Source: Methanobacteriota archaeon (GTDB lineage Archaea > Thermoplasmatota > Poseidoniia > Poseidoniales > Poseidoniaceae). Taken from it: a DNA stretch of 7,589 nucleotides. Each line of letters opens with the position of its first letter. The stretch's first letter is position 1. Below, one piece after another: positions 1 to 6,641 of the stretch. The stretch lies in NCBI GenBank assembly GCA_018623995.1, contig JAAZUV010000063.1, positions 1 to 7,589 on the forward strand. Direction: 5' to 3'. The translations under genes and the position numbers were made by a program. Under the pieces are notes generated by a model that was given only the letters and a program-made list of their open reading frames with translations, did no database searches and was not told the DNA's origin.

Positions 1-12
1 GAACAAGGAGAG

Positions 13-735
13 TTGAGTGAAGAGGATGCATGGACCATATCCCCCGGTCCGACTCGAGCACGATTGAACAGCATTGGATCTGTACCAACTGTCGCAGCGA
101 CGCTTGCCCCTCAACCGGCGGCACCCGTCAACGCACAGGTGGATACGTCTGGTCTGGAACGCATGATCAGTAGCCGTCTCGACATGGTCGAAGACGTGCT
201 TGGACTGATTTCACACAAGATGGAACAAGCAAACGTCGCACCCGTTTCTGAGGATGGAGAATCTTCAGAAGGTGGTGAAGAAGGTGATGTTGCTTCCGTT
301 GATGGCGCAGAAGGTGACACCATTGTTACCGCTGATGGAGAAGTTCTCCCAGTGGGTGGCGGTGTCGATCGACTGCGACAATCCGACGAAGCACGGCTTG
401 TTGAGTTGTACGAAGCACAAGCGCTTGCAGCGAATCCTTTCCTTGCGAAGGGGTCCTATGAACAGGCCGCTAATGATGGAGTTGGAGCAGCAATGGTTGC
501 GGCTCTTCTCCTTGACAATCTCTCTGGAATGGCTGCCGTAAGTTTCGCACAGAAGGCAGTTCAAAGCGGAATGTTGACCGAAGATGAGGGCCGAGCGGTC
601 CTCGCCATTGTTCAACTCGCTGCACCAGGGGAAGCGGAAGCTGCACTCAACGATCACTTGTCACATCGAAAGCTGCTGACATTCTCTGCGATTGTTGAAT
701 CCTGGCGTTCACAAACTGTGAAGTCGGAGGAATGA
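13..735 (+). CDS. FlaD/FlaE-like archaellum accessory protein
   Basis: This is probably a member of the cytoplasmic FlaC/D/E family, which in euryarchaea forms a ring around the archaellum motor and passes chemotaxis signals to it. Residues 1-45 are Pro/Ala-rich and disordered. Residues 47-72 form an amphipathic helix suited to coiled-coil pairing. Residues 78-115 are an acidic Glu/Asp/Gly linker. Residues 120-235 are a helical domain whose pattern (NPFL near 141, helix 158-171, then 'QKAVQSGMLTEDE') resembles the FlaCE domain, but the usual Trp residues are missing. The identification also rests on position: in euryarchaeal fla operons a flaD/E gene normally precedes flaF. The start is uncertain. 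TTG at 13 has GGAG at 7-10, only 2 nt away, which is tight. The frame is open to the window edge, so the true start may lie upstream; the next in-frame ATG is at 163. The stop is 3 nt before flaF, which implies co-translation. Confidence 0.68.
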   Translation: MSEEDAWTISPGPTRARLNSIGSVPTVAATLAPQPAAPVNAQVDTSGLERMISSRLDMVEDVLGLISHKMEQANVAPVSEDGESSEGGEEGDVASVDGAEGDTIVTADGEVLPVGGGVDRLRQSDEARLVELYEAQALAANPFLAKGSYEQAANDGVGAAMVAALLLDNLSGMAAVSFAQKAVQSGMLTEDEGRAVLAIVQLAAPGEAEAALNDHLSHRKLLTFSAIVESWRSQTVKSEE

Positions 736-738
736 TGC

Positions 739-1395
739 ATGGGCGCTTCAGTTGGAGTTGGTGCTCTCGTGGTTGGTACGTCGTTGTTGTTGGTGTTTGC
801 ACTTGCTGTGCAAACGCTTGACAATCGATTGGACACCAGTCTCGAGATCATCGATGACGCTGGAGACCCTTTGCCATCCTTTCAAATCGATGATGCAACG
901 TTGTGGGAAGGTGCTGTCTTGAGCATTTCCGTGAACAGTAATGGTAGCGGATATGTTGACGGAACGTTGATTGCAACAGGAACTGGAAGTGGATTTTCTG
1001 GAACATTTACTGTTGATGCTGCAGGAGGAATAGATACCGTGACAATCACCAATCGCGGTAATTACTCGTCCCCTCCTACCATCACCATTGATGCTTCTGG
1101 ACAATCCCCCACAAGTACAGCAACATTGAGTTCCACAACCGGCAATCACATCTACGCAAACCTGACCAATACCGGCTCTGTAACGCTTCCACATCGGGAA
1201 GTATGGCTCTTCCTCGATGGAGGGACATCACAAACACCGACGAATTTGGGAAGCGCATATACGCCTTCGATCAACAGTACAAACTGGTATCCTGGAGAAA
1301 CAATTTCCCTTGATTGGTCAGAGAACGGACCCTCGTCCTACACACGAATTTCAATGACAGCAGGTGGGCTGACAGCAGCTCACGCACTCGCATGA
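739..1395 (+). CDS. flaF: Archaellum stator protein FlaF with an internal repeat insertion
   Basis: FlaF (ArlF) is a membrane-anchored beta-sandwich protein. In studied archaea it binds the S-layer and, with FlaG, anchors the motor in the envelope. Residues 6-26 form the single N-terminal membrane helix, which places the rest outside the cytoplasmic membrane. A first strand follows (about 48-60). The core then resumes at about 136 with 'IYANLTNTGSVTL' and 'VWLFLDGG', the NTG...LDG pattern that FlaF shares with FlaG, and with 'WYPGET' at 183-188. At 218 residues it is longer than the usual FlaF (roughly 130-180). The excess is explained by residues 61-135, a Gly/Ser/Thr-rich insertion listed separately. 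The start is ATG at 739 with GGAGG at 726-730. The two nearby ATGs at 732 and 735 are in another frame. The stop overlaps the flaG ribosome-binding site. The family call rests on the helix plus NTG/LDG pattern and gene order. Confidence 0.85.
   Translation: MGASVGVGALVVGTSLLLVFALAVQTLDNRLDTSLEIIDDAGDPLPSFQIDDATLWEGAVLSISVNSNGSGYVDGTLIATGTGSGFSGTFTVDAAGGIDTVTITNRGNYSSPPTITIDASGQSPTSTATLSSTTGNHIYANLTNTGSVTLPHREVWLFLDGGTSQTPTNLGSAYTPSINSTNWYPGETISLDWSENGPSSYTRISMTAGGLTAAHALA
919..1143 (+). repeat. Two-copy Gly/Thr-rich beta repeat inside flaF
   Basis: FlaF residues 61-97 and 98-135 align as two degenerate copies. Copy 1 has 'SVNSNGSGY' then 'TLIATGTGSG' then 'GTFTV'. Copy 2 has 'TITNRGNY' then 'PPTITIDASGQ' then 'STATL'. 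The shared plan is strand - Asn/Gly turn - Tyr - (Pro)-Thr strand - Gly-rich turn - Thr-rich strand. This plan resembles the GSGYxxxPxVxI-type repeats common in phage tail and bacterial surface proteins. Similarity between the copies is at protein level; no strong DNA repeat is visible, so the duplication is old. The block splits the FlaF core between its first strand and the NTG strand. Confidence 0.7.
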
Positions 1396-1400
1396 GGTGA
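1394..1400 (+). promoter_or_regulatory. flaG ribosome-binding site overlapping the flaF stop
   Basis: GAGGTGA begins inside the TGA of flaF and ends 4 nt before the flaG ATG. It complements the 3' end of archaeal 16S rRNA (…ATCACCTC…). Terminating ribosomes would sit on this site, so flaG translation is probably coupled to flaF. Confidence 0.75.
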
Positions 1401-1404
1401 TTCA

Positions 1405-1899
1405 ATGGCAGACGGCGGAGCATCATCGTTCATCTTCCTGACAACGGCATTGCTTGTGTCTGGATTGGTGAGCGTCGTATTGATCAATCAATGGGGCGAT
1501 ATGGCTCAAATCACTGCGCAAGAAACTGCCGCACTTGAGGTTCAAGAAGCCACAAGTGTTGATTTTGCAGGTGACCCGATGATGGTCGCCCTGGATACTA
1601 GCGCTACGCCAACTGAAATCACCTTCTTCCTCCAGAATACTGGGACGACGTTGTTGGATTCATCCACGCTCGTGGTTCTTGTCGATGGTCAAACTGTGAC
1701 CTCGTCGATCACGTCTGCGCTCGTTCCAGCGAGCGGGGATTGGGATGAAGACCATCTTCTCGAGGTGACAGTAAGCAGCAACTCTTGGTCGTATCAGTCA
1801 GGCGACGATGTCTCGATAACAGCCGTCGTATCCTCTGAAGTAACCAACGGTTACCGAGGTTCGGATTCAATGTCAGTGGAGGTGCGTTTGCATGGTTGA
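1405..1899 (+). CDS. flaG: Archaellum stator protein FlaG
   Basis: FlaG (ArlG) pairs with FlaF. Its beta-sandwich domain multimerises outside the membrane and links the motor to the S-layer through FlaF. The N-terminus 'MADGGASSFIFL' followed by a hydrophobic helix at about 8-28 is typical of FlaG. Residues 30-55 continue as an amphipathic stalk. The beta domain runs from about 58 to the end, with 'FFLQNTGTTLLDSS' (74-87) and 'VVLVDGQT' (90-97), the same NTG...DG signature as in FlaF. Length (164) is normal for the family. The ATG at 1405 has a GAGGTGA site at 1394-1400 that overlaps the flaF stop. The last 8 nt are shared with flaH. Nothing appears truncated or inserted, which contrasts with its partner FlaF. 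Confidence 0.87.
   Translation: MADGGASSFIFLTTALLVSGLVSVVLINQWGDMAQITAQETAALEVQEATSVDFAGDPMMVALDTSATPTEITFFLQNTGTTLLDSSTLVVLVDGQTVTSSITSALVPASGDWDEDHLLEVTVSSNSWSYQSGDDVSITAVVSSEVTNGYRGSDSMSVEVRLHG
1878..1884 (+). promoter_or_regulatory. flaH ribosome-binding site inside flaG
   Basis: GGAGGTG lies within the last codons of flaG, 7 nt before the flaH ATG. It fixes the flaH start at 1892 and the 8-nt overlap with flaG. Confidence 0.75.
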
Positions 1900-2617
1900 A
1901 CGACTTGATGAAATGCCAAAACCCATCGAAGATGGATTCCCATACGATGTTGAAACGGACAGTCTTGCCGATTCGCTTGGACTGCGTTTGCCCAATCGAA
2001 GTTTAATCATGCTTCAGGGTGAGGTCGGTTCCGGAAAATCTCTCGTGAGCCAACGATTCGTTCATGGCCTACTCCACAACGATGTCAAAGTTCTTGTGAT
2101 CACCACAGAGTTGACAACACGTGGTTGGATCGAACAGATGGAATCGATTGGTTATGGTGTCACGGACGCTTTGACCAATGGGAACCTGATGATCTTCTCT
2201 CGTTTCGGTACTGTAGCTGAACCCATTCCCAATGTTGGACTTGATGAAGTCCTCAACAGTGACGCTATCGAAGAAGCAGACATTGTTGTCATTGATTCTG
2301 CAAGTTCGTTGATGCCTGATGGCATGAACGACCAAGCACGTTTCGATATGATTCAACGCTTAAGGAAAATTGCGTCAACAGGGCGAAGTCTCATGCTCAA
2401 CGTCGATCGTGACGAAATGGATGCAAAACTCTTGCACTCTCTTCGTGCAAGTGCTGAAGTTGTCCTCGATCTTTCGACCAATTTGATTGGAGGTGACCTC
2501 AAGCGCACACTCCTCGTTACACGATACTTGCGTGCTGCAGGGCCAGTCCAGTCGTCCATTGGATGGCGTGTTGAACCTGGCATGGGCTTCATTGTCGATA
2601 TTACAGCAGTCAGCTGA
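1892..2617 (+). CDS. flaH: Archaellum RecA-fold ATPase FlaH
   Basis: FlaH (ArlH) is a cytoplasmic RecA/KaiC-like protein that binds ATP and docks on the FlaI motor ATPase inside the cytosolic ring. The Walker A motif is GEVGSGKS at residues 43-50. The Walker B-like strand is DIVVIDS at 130-136, preceded by 'TTEL' at 71-74. The C-terminal 'WRVEPGMGFIVD' (225-236) matches the end strand seen in this family. Length (241) is typical. The start ATG at 1892 lies inside the last codons of flaG (8-nt overlap), with GGAGGTG at 1878-1884 and a 7-nt spacer. This arrangement suggests translational coupling of the two genes. The gene is intact and is followed 9 nt later by its functional partner flaI. Confidence 0.93.
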   Translation: MVERLDEMPKPIEDGFPYDVETDSLADSLGLRLPNRSLIMLQGEVGSGKSLVSQRFVHGLLHNDVKVLVITTELTTRGWIEQMESIGYGVTDALTNGNLMIFSRFGTVAEPIPNVGLDEVLNSDAIEEADIVVIDSASSLMPDGMNDQARFDMIQRLRKIASTGRSLMLNVDRDEMDAKLLHSLRASAEVVLDLSTNLIGGDLKRTLLVTRYLRAAGPVQSSIGWRVEPGMGFIVDITAVS

Positions 2618-2622
2618 GGTGA
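2616..2622 (+). promoter_or_regulatory. flaI ribosome-binding site overlapping the flaH stop
   Basis: GAGGTGA overlaps the TGA of flaH and ends 4 nt before the flaI ATG, the same layout as at the flaF-flaG junction. It supports ATG 2627 as the start and coupled synthesis of the FlaH and FlaI partners. Confidence 0.75.
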
Positions 2623-2626
2623 GAAC

Positions 2627-4345
2627 ATGGCGGATGAAGAACTCAAATTCCAACGAGGCGACCTTGCCTCTGTCATGGCTGCGCATAGCCACGTCGCTGA
2701 TTGGGTTCGTGATTTCGAAAAGCGCTACGGTTCTCGTCCAATTTACTACGGTCCTCTTGATCGAGATGCGAAGAAACAACGGCCGCTCAATCTCATTTAC
2801 ATTACCAAAGAACCGGTCTTTGTCCACATTTACGAACCTCCCAGCGATGAGGACGGCGGTGGACAGGTCCTGTGGTTTGGTCTCGAACCACAACTGAACG
2901 AAGAGGAGGAAAACATTCGACGTGATTTGGTCGAAACCTTGCTTCAAGAGGCTCCTTCTGCTCCATCGTTCACAACCGACTCCGAGTTCGAGACCATTCT
3001 TGGACAGATGATTGATCGGTACACAATATCAGAAGCTGAAGCCAGCATCGTTTCTCGTCGTCGAGGTCGCATTTGGGAACTTGTTGGACTCGATGACAAA
3101 CGAATTGTCGTTTCTGATGCTCAACGTGAGCGTTTGCGCTACATCGTCATCCGTGACTTGATTCGGAATGGGCCTCTTGAAACACTCCTTTCAGACGAAA
3201 TGCTGGAAGATATTCACTCGGTCGGTTTGAAACACATCCACATGGATCACAAGGTCTTCGGGATGGTCACCTCCAACATCCGTTTTAGGGAGCGCGAGAT
3301 TCTTTCTCGTTACCTCCGTGCAATGTCGGAGCGTATCGGCCGTCCAGTTTCCGACAACAAACCAATCATTGACGGTGCACTCCTCGATGGTTCCCGTATC
3401 AACATCATTTTCTCAGACGACGTCTCAATGTTGGGACCATCCTTTACCATTCGTAAGTTCGCCGAGGAAACCATCTCTGTCATTCAACTCATCAAATGGG
3501 GTACCATGAGTGCTCAACAAGCAGCATACATTTGGATCTGCCTCGAGTACGGTATGTCCGTTCTGGTTTCTGGAGAAACAGCGTCTGGTAAGACAACAAC
3601 ACTCAATGCAATCCTACCATTCATTGACCACAACGTCAAAATCTACTCTGCAGAGGATACACCTGAAGTCAAGGTACGCCACAAGATTTGGCAACGCCTC
3701 GTTACACGTGATTCGAAGAATGAGGACTCACGTGTCGAGATGTTCGACTTGCTCAAAGCAGCCCTTCGATCTCGTCCACGCTACATCATCATTGGTGAGA
3801 TTCGTGGTGTTGAAGGTGCAACAGCGTTCCAAGCCATGCAAACTGGTCACCCAGTCATTGCAACGTTCCACGCATCCTCGATTGTGAAAATGATTCAACG
3901 TTTCACTGGTGATCCAATTAACGTTCCAATTCGTTTCTTTGACAACCTCAACTTTGCTATTTTCCAAGAAGTCGTCGAGGCACCTGGTGGGGGAATTGCT
4001 CGACGCATTACGGGTATCGACGAAGTCATTGGATACAACAAACACAGCGATGGTGTTCTCACACGTGGTATGTTCGAATGGGACCCTGTCAAGGACAAGC
4101 ACTACTTCCGAGGTATGTTCCAATCGCATCTGTTGGAAAACAAGATTGCAGCTATGGCTGGTTTTGCCAACAAACGTGACATCTACGACGAAATGCTTCG
4201 CCGTGCGGCAGCCATTGAACGGATGGCAGACCGTGACCTAACACATTACGACGATGTCTTCGACTTACTCAACATCTACTACAACAGTGGCTGGGAACAT
4301 TTTGACAGCGCAGTCGATTCATGGGTTGGCATCAACCACAAGTGA
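2627..4345 (+). CDS. flaI: Archaellum motor/assembly ATPase FlaI
   Basis: FlaI (ArlI) is the hexameric type II/IV secretion-family ATPase that powers both archaellin assembly and filament rotation at the cytoplasmic face, working with FlaJ and FlaH. The N-terminal region (1-110) would hold the helical bundle and variable domain. The second N-terminal domain covers about 160-290 ('IDGALLDGSRINI' 248-260, 'FTIRKF' 273-278). The ATPase core has Walker A GETASGKT at 316-323, an Asp box 'AEDTPE' at 342-347, Walker B 'YIIIGEIRG' at 386-394 with the likely catalytic Glu391, and a His box 'TGHPVIATFHASS' at 406-418. All key residues are present, so it should be active. The 572-residue length is slightly above the usual 510-560, from an extended C-terminal helical region (about 505-572). 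Start ATG at 2627 with GAGGTGA at 2616-2622. Confidence 0.96.
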   Translation: MADEELKFQRGDLASVMAAHSHVADWVRDFEKRYGSRPIYYGPLDRDAKKQRPLNLIYITKEPVFVHIYEPPSDEDGGGQVLWFGLEPQLNEEEENIRRDLVETLLQEAPSAPSFTTDSEFETILGQMIDRYTISEAEASIVSRRRGRIWELVGLDDKRIVVSDAQRERLRYIVIRDLIRNGPLETLLSDEMLEDIHSVGLKHIHMDHKVFGMVTSNIRFREREILSRYLRAMSERIGRPVSDNKPIIDGALLDGSRINIIFSDDVSMLGPSFTIRKFAEETISVIQLIKWGTMSAQQAAYIWICLEYGMSVLVSGETASGKTTTLNAILPFIDHNVKIYSAEDTPEVKVRHKIWQRLVTRDSKNEDSRVEMFDLLKAALRSRPRYIIIGEIRGVEGATAFQAMQTGHPVIATFHASSIVKMIQRFTGDPINVPIRFFDNLNFAIFQEVVEAPGGGIARRITGIDEVIGYNKHSDGVLTRGMFEWDPVKDKHYFRGMFQSHLLENKIAAMAGFANKRDIYDEMLRRAAAIERMADRDLTHYDDVFDLLNIYYNSGWEHFDSAVDSWVGINHK

Positions 4346-4352
4346 GGAGGGG
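4346..4352 (+). promoter_or_regulatory. flaJ ribosome-binding site supporting a TTG start
   Basis: GGAGGGG directly follows the flaI stop and lies 7-9 nt before TTG 4360. The out-of-frame ATG at 4353 is only 1 nt after the site. The in-frame ATG at 4369 is 16 nt after it. The site therefore favours the TTG. Confidence 0.65.
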
Positions 4353-4359
4353 ATGAGCG

Positions 4360-6162
4360 TTGGAAAGAATGCCGATGTGGCAAATTGCCATCCGTCGGCT
4401 TGAGATGCCGGTGAGTCGTTTCATCACCATCTACGTTGGTGGAGCCTTCGCCGGCGGTCTCCTTGCATCCCTTCTGTTGATTTTCTTGACAGGAGGTTTT
4501 GCTGAGGGGGCTCTGTTTGCTGGCCTATCAGGAGTTCTCCTTTTGTTCCTCTTGCCTATCCTTGCTGCACTAGGTGCTCTCGCCTTCCCTCTGCTCGAAG
4601 TGAGCCGTTCAGCGAATCTTATCGAACGAGAAATGCACATGTTCATCACTCGAATGGGTATACTGTCCTTAGGAGAAGTTGGTGCACAATCCATTTTCGA
4701 TATTCTCAAACAAATGCGAGATTATGGAGAACTTGCATCCGAAGTTCAACGAATTGAAACGCTTGTCGACAAGTGGCACACGTCTCTTCCTGAGGCTGCT
4801 CGAATTGTCGCACAACAAAGCCCAAGCCCACTATGGACGGATTTTCTCGATCGAATGGCGTTTTCCATTGAAGCAGGTCAACCCATCGATGAATTCATGC
4901 GCTCCGAACAAGAAACGGTTGCTGAGCAATACAACACACTCTACGACACAAGATTGGAAAGTGTCGACACAATGCAAGAAATCTACGTATCGATGGTGAC
5001 TGCAGGACTCTTCGGATTGGTCATTGCTGGTATCCATCTCGTTCTCTTCGAAGTTGGTGGCGACAACGATACACCGATTGAAGTCGCTTCCCGATTGCGC
5101 TTCCTCTTGCTCGCATCGATGTTGTTTATCATCATCCAAGTCGCAGCCATGATGGCATTCAGGGCAACGATTCCAAGAGACCTTATCTTTGCTCGAGATG
5201 AACTCGATACACCGTTCCGTGTCAATTTCACACGCTCATTGCTAGCGTCTGGTGCAGTCTCACTTGTTCTCCTGCTCATTACAATCATCGTCGTTATCTC
5301 AACTTGGGAAGAGATCAGTTCTCAATGGGATCGATATGGCCTCATCCTTCTCGCTGCCCCGCTCTCGCCGATGTTGATTCCTGCATGGATGATTGGACGA
5401 GAAGAGGGCAATGTGCAACGTCGAGATGGAGCCTATCCTGACTTTATTCGCGCATTGGGAGGAACTGCACAGGCTCGAAGTGCAGAACCTTCTGCAACGA
5501 TCAAAGCGCTTCGTGGTGTTGATTTTGGAATGTTGGATGCTTCCATCGATCGACTTGAGCGACGACTTGCAACACGTATCGACTCCGATCGTGCATGGGA
5601 CTACTTCAACGCTGATACCAACTCTGCAGTCATTTCTCGATATACTCGAATCTACATCGAAGGTTCACAATCATCAGGTAAACCGGCTGAAACAGCTGAG
5701 ATGGTGTCTCGTTCAGTAGGGAACCTCCTTTCATTGAGGCGGCGCAGAGCTCTCTCAGCGAACACCATGTGGGGCGTTGCCCTTGGTCTACTTATTGCAA
5801 GCGTTACATCCTTGAACGTCACCATCTCGATTGTTCTGCAACTTGGTGAAGCAATCGCTGGTGTTGCGACTGGACTTGCTTCGACGGATGTGGGTGCATT
5901 GCAGGACTTTGGTAGCGGTATTGCCCTACCTGTCATGGAAGATGCCTCTTCTGTTGAAGACAACATTCGAATGTTCAAGATTATTGTATCCATTCTGGTT
6001 CTTGGTCAAATCATTGCCGTTTCAGCCATTGCAACACGTCTTCGTGGTGGTGGAAAAACAAGCGCTGCAGGTCAGGCCATCCAGTTGTTGTGGATTGCAG
6101 GTATCACCTCTTGGATTACAGCCGTTCTCCTCGAAGGTGCATCTTCCTTCTTCGGAGTGTAG
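4360..6162 (+). CDS. flaJ: Archaellum membrane platform protein FlaJ
   Basis: FlaJ (ArlJ) is the polytopic inner-membrane platform on which the filament is built and turned; it interacts with FlaI. About nine hydrophobic segments are visible: 21-43, 51-77, 209-230, 247-267, 295-315, 326-344, 468-494, 540-558 and 575-592. Two T2SF (GspF-like) cytoplasmic helical domains lie at about 88-208 ('FITRMGILSLGEVGA') and 358-465 ('YPDFIRALGGTAQARS'). This duplicated layout is diagnostic of FlaJ. The charged loops between them are the expected FlaI contact surface. The start is taken as TTG at 4360, with GGAGGGG at 4346-4352. The in-frame ATG at 4369 is a weaker choice, too far from that site. The ATG at 4353 is in another frame. 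It is the last gene of the archaellum operon in this window. Confidence 0.95.
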   Translation: MERMPMWQIAIRRLEMPVSRFITIYVGGAFAGGLLASLLLIFLTGGFAEGALFAGLSGVLLLFLLPILAALGALAFPLLEVSRSANLIEREMHMFITRMGILSLGEVGAQSIFDILKQMRDYGELASEVQRIETLVDKWHTSLPEAARIVAQQSPSPLWTDFLDRMAFSIEAGQPIDEFMRSEQETVAEQYNTLYDTRLESVDTMQEIYVSMVTAGLFGLVIAGIHLVLFEVGGDNDTPIEVASRLRFLLLASMLFIIIQVAAMMAFRATIPRDLIFARDELDTPFRVNFTRSLLASGAVSLVLLLITIIVVISTWEEISSQWDRYGLILLAAPLSPMLIPAWMIGREEGNVQRRDGAYPDFIRALGGTAQARSAEPSATIKALRGVDFGMLDASIDRLERRLATRIDSDRAWDYFNADTNSAVISRYTRIYIEGSQSSGKPAETAEMVSRSVGNLLSLRRRRALSANTMWGVALGLLIASVTSLNVTISIVLQLGEAIAGVATGLASTDVGALQDFGSGIALPVMEDASSVEDNIRMFKIIVSILVLGQIIAVSAIATRLRGGGKTSAAGQAIQLLWIAGITSWITAVLLEGASSFFGV

Positions 6163-6198
6163 AAAAAGAGTATATGCTTTGTTGGTGATGGGTTGGTA
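6162..6198 (+). promoter_or_regulatory. Archaeal promoter (BRE/TATA) for the 147-residue protein gene
   Basis: An A-rich stretch (about 6162-6168), resembling a TFB-recognition element, is followed by TATATG at 6171-6176. The centre of the TATA-like hexamer is about 25 nt before the ATG at 6198. In archaea this spacing would put the transcription start on or next to the start codon, giving a leaderless mRNA. The same gap also holds GGTGAT (6184-6189), a usable Shine-Dalgarno site for read-through transcripts from flaJ. Both routes may operate. Confidence 0.45.
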
Positions 6199-6641
6199 TG
6201 CAACCACCTGCACAACAACCAAGCCCGCCTGCAACGACCATGTATATGCCTCCCCAACAAGCGATGATGGGAGGCGGTTTGTTCTCATTGCACAAATTCC
6301 TGATGATTGGTGTCATCCTCATCCTCATTGCTGGATTGGTCAGCGTTCTACCGGATTTTTCTGGACCACCAGCAGCAATTGATTACGATCCAACCGATGA
6401 AGACTATGTGACGAAAATTGCAGAAGATACGGAATCGCACAACGATTTTGTCCGTCTCATGGATACCTTTGCGGCCATCATTGGAATGGTCGGTGTTGGG
6501 CTCATTGGCTATGCCTTTGTTCGTGAAGCCTACGATGAGGATACAACAACGCCTGCTCTTCGAATCACTTTACTGATTCTTGGAACAATCATGTTGTTGC
6601 AACTGATCGGTTCAGGATTCAATCTCAGTGTCTCACTTTGA
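6198..6641 (+). CDS. Three-helix membrane protein of unknown function downstream of flaJ
   Basis: I do not recognise this 147-residue protein. Residues 1-26 are rich in Pro, Gln and Met and look disordered, followed by three hydrophobic helices at about 33-51, 90-108 and 120-138. Between helices 1 and 2 is an acidic loop (62-88, 'DYDPTDEDYV'). The TAG of flaJ lies 35 nt upstream on the same strand, so it could be the last gene of the archaellum operon. However, a TATA-like element in the gap suggests a transcript of its own. ATG at 6198 has GGTGAT at 6184-6189 with an 8-nt spacer. The 3' end overlaps nth on the other strand. Codon use looks like that of its neighbours, and translation gives a coherent membrane protein, so it is very likely real. 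Confidence 0.8.
   Translation: MQPPAQQPSPPATTMYMPPQQAMMGGGLFSLHKFLMIGVILILIAGLVSVLPDFSGPPAAIDYDPTDEDYVTKIAEDTESHNDFVRLMDTFAAIIGMVGVGLIGYAFVREAYDEDTTTPALRITLLILGTIMLLQLIGSGFNLSVSL

Noticed and set aside
256..345. Short GATGGAGAA / GAAGGTGA similarities in the first gene, considered as a DNA repeat
   Set aside because: The units are short and irregular and simply encode the acidic Glu/Asp/Gly linker.
265..657. 130-codon minus-strand frame antisense to the first gene
   Set aside because: No domain and no ribosome site of the kind used by the neighbours. The plus-strand gene fits the operon.
748..1194. 148-codon minus-strand frame, Cys- and Ser-rich, antisense to flaF
   Set aside because: The many Cys residues arise from reading GCA/ACA-rich flaF codons in reverse. 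There is no family pattern, and it sits opposite a real gene.
2375..2947. 190-codon open frame on the minus strand across flaH and flaI
   Set aside because: It lies fully antisense to two well-supported genes with intact motifs, and its translation shows no recognisable domain. It is a by-product of codon bias.
4353..4355. ATG right after the flaI stop as the flaJ start
   Set aside because: It is not in the flaJ frame and is only 1 nt from the GGAGGGG site.
5831..6382. 183-codon plus-strand frame spanning the end of flaJ and the start of the next gene
   Set aside because: It overlaps two better genes in other frames and encodes a Cys/Trp-rich, low-quality translation. Its length comes from chance.
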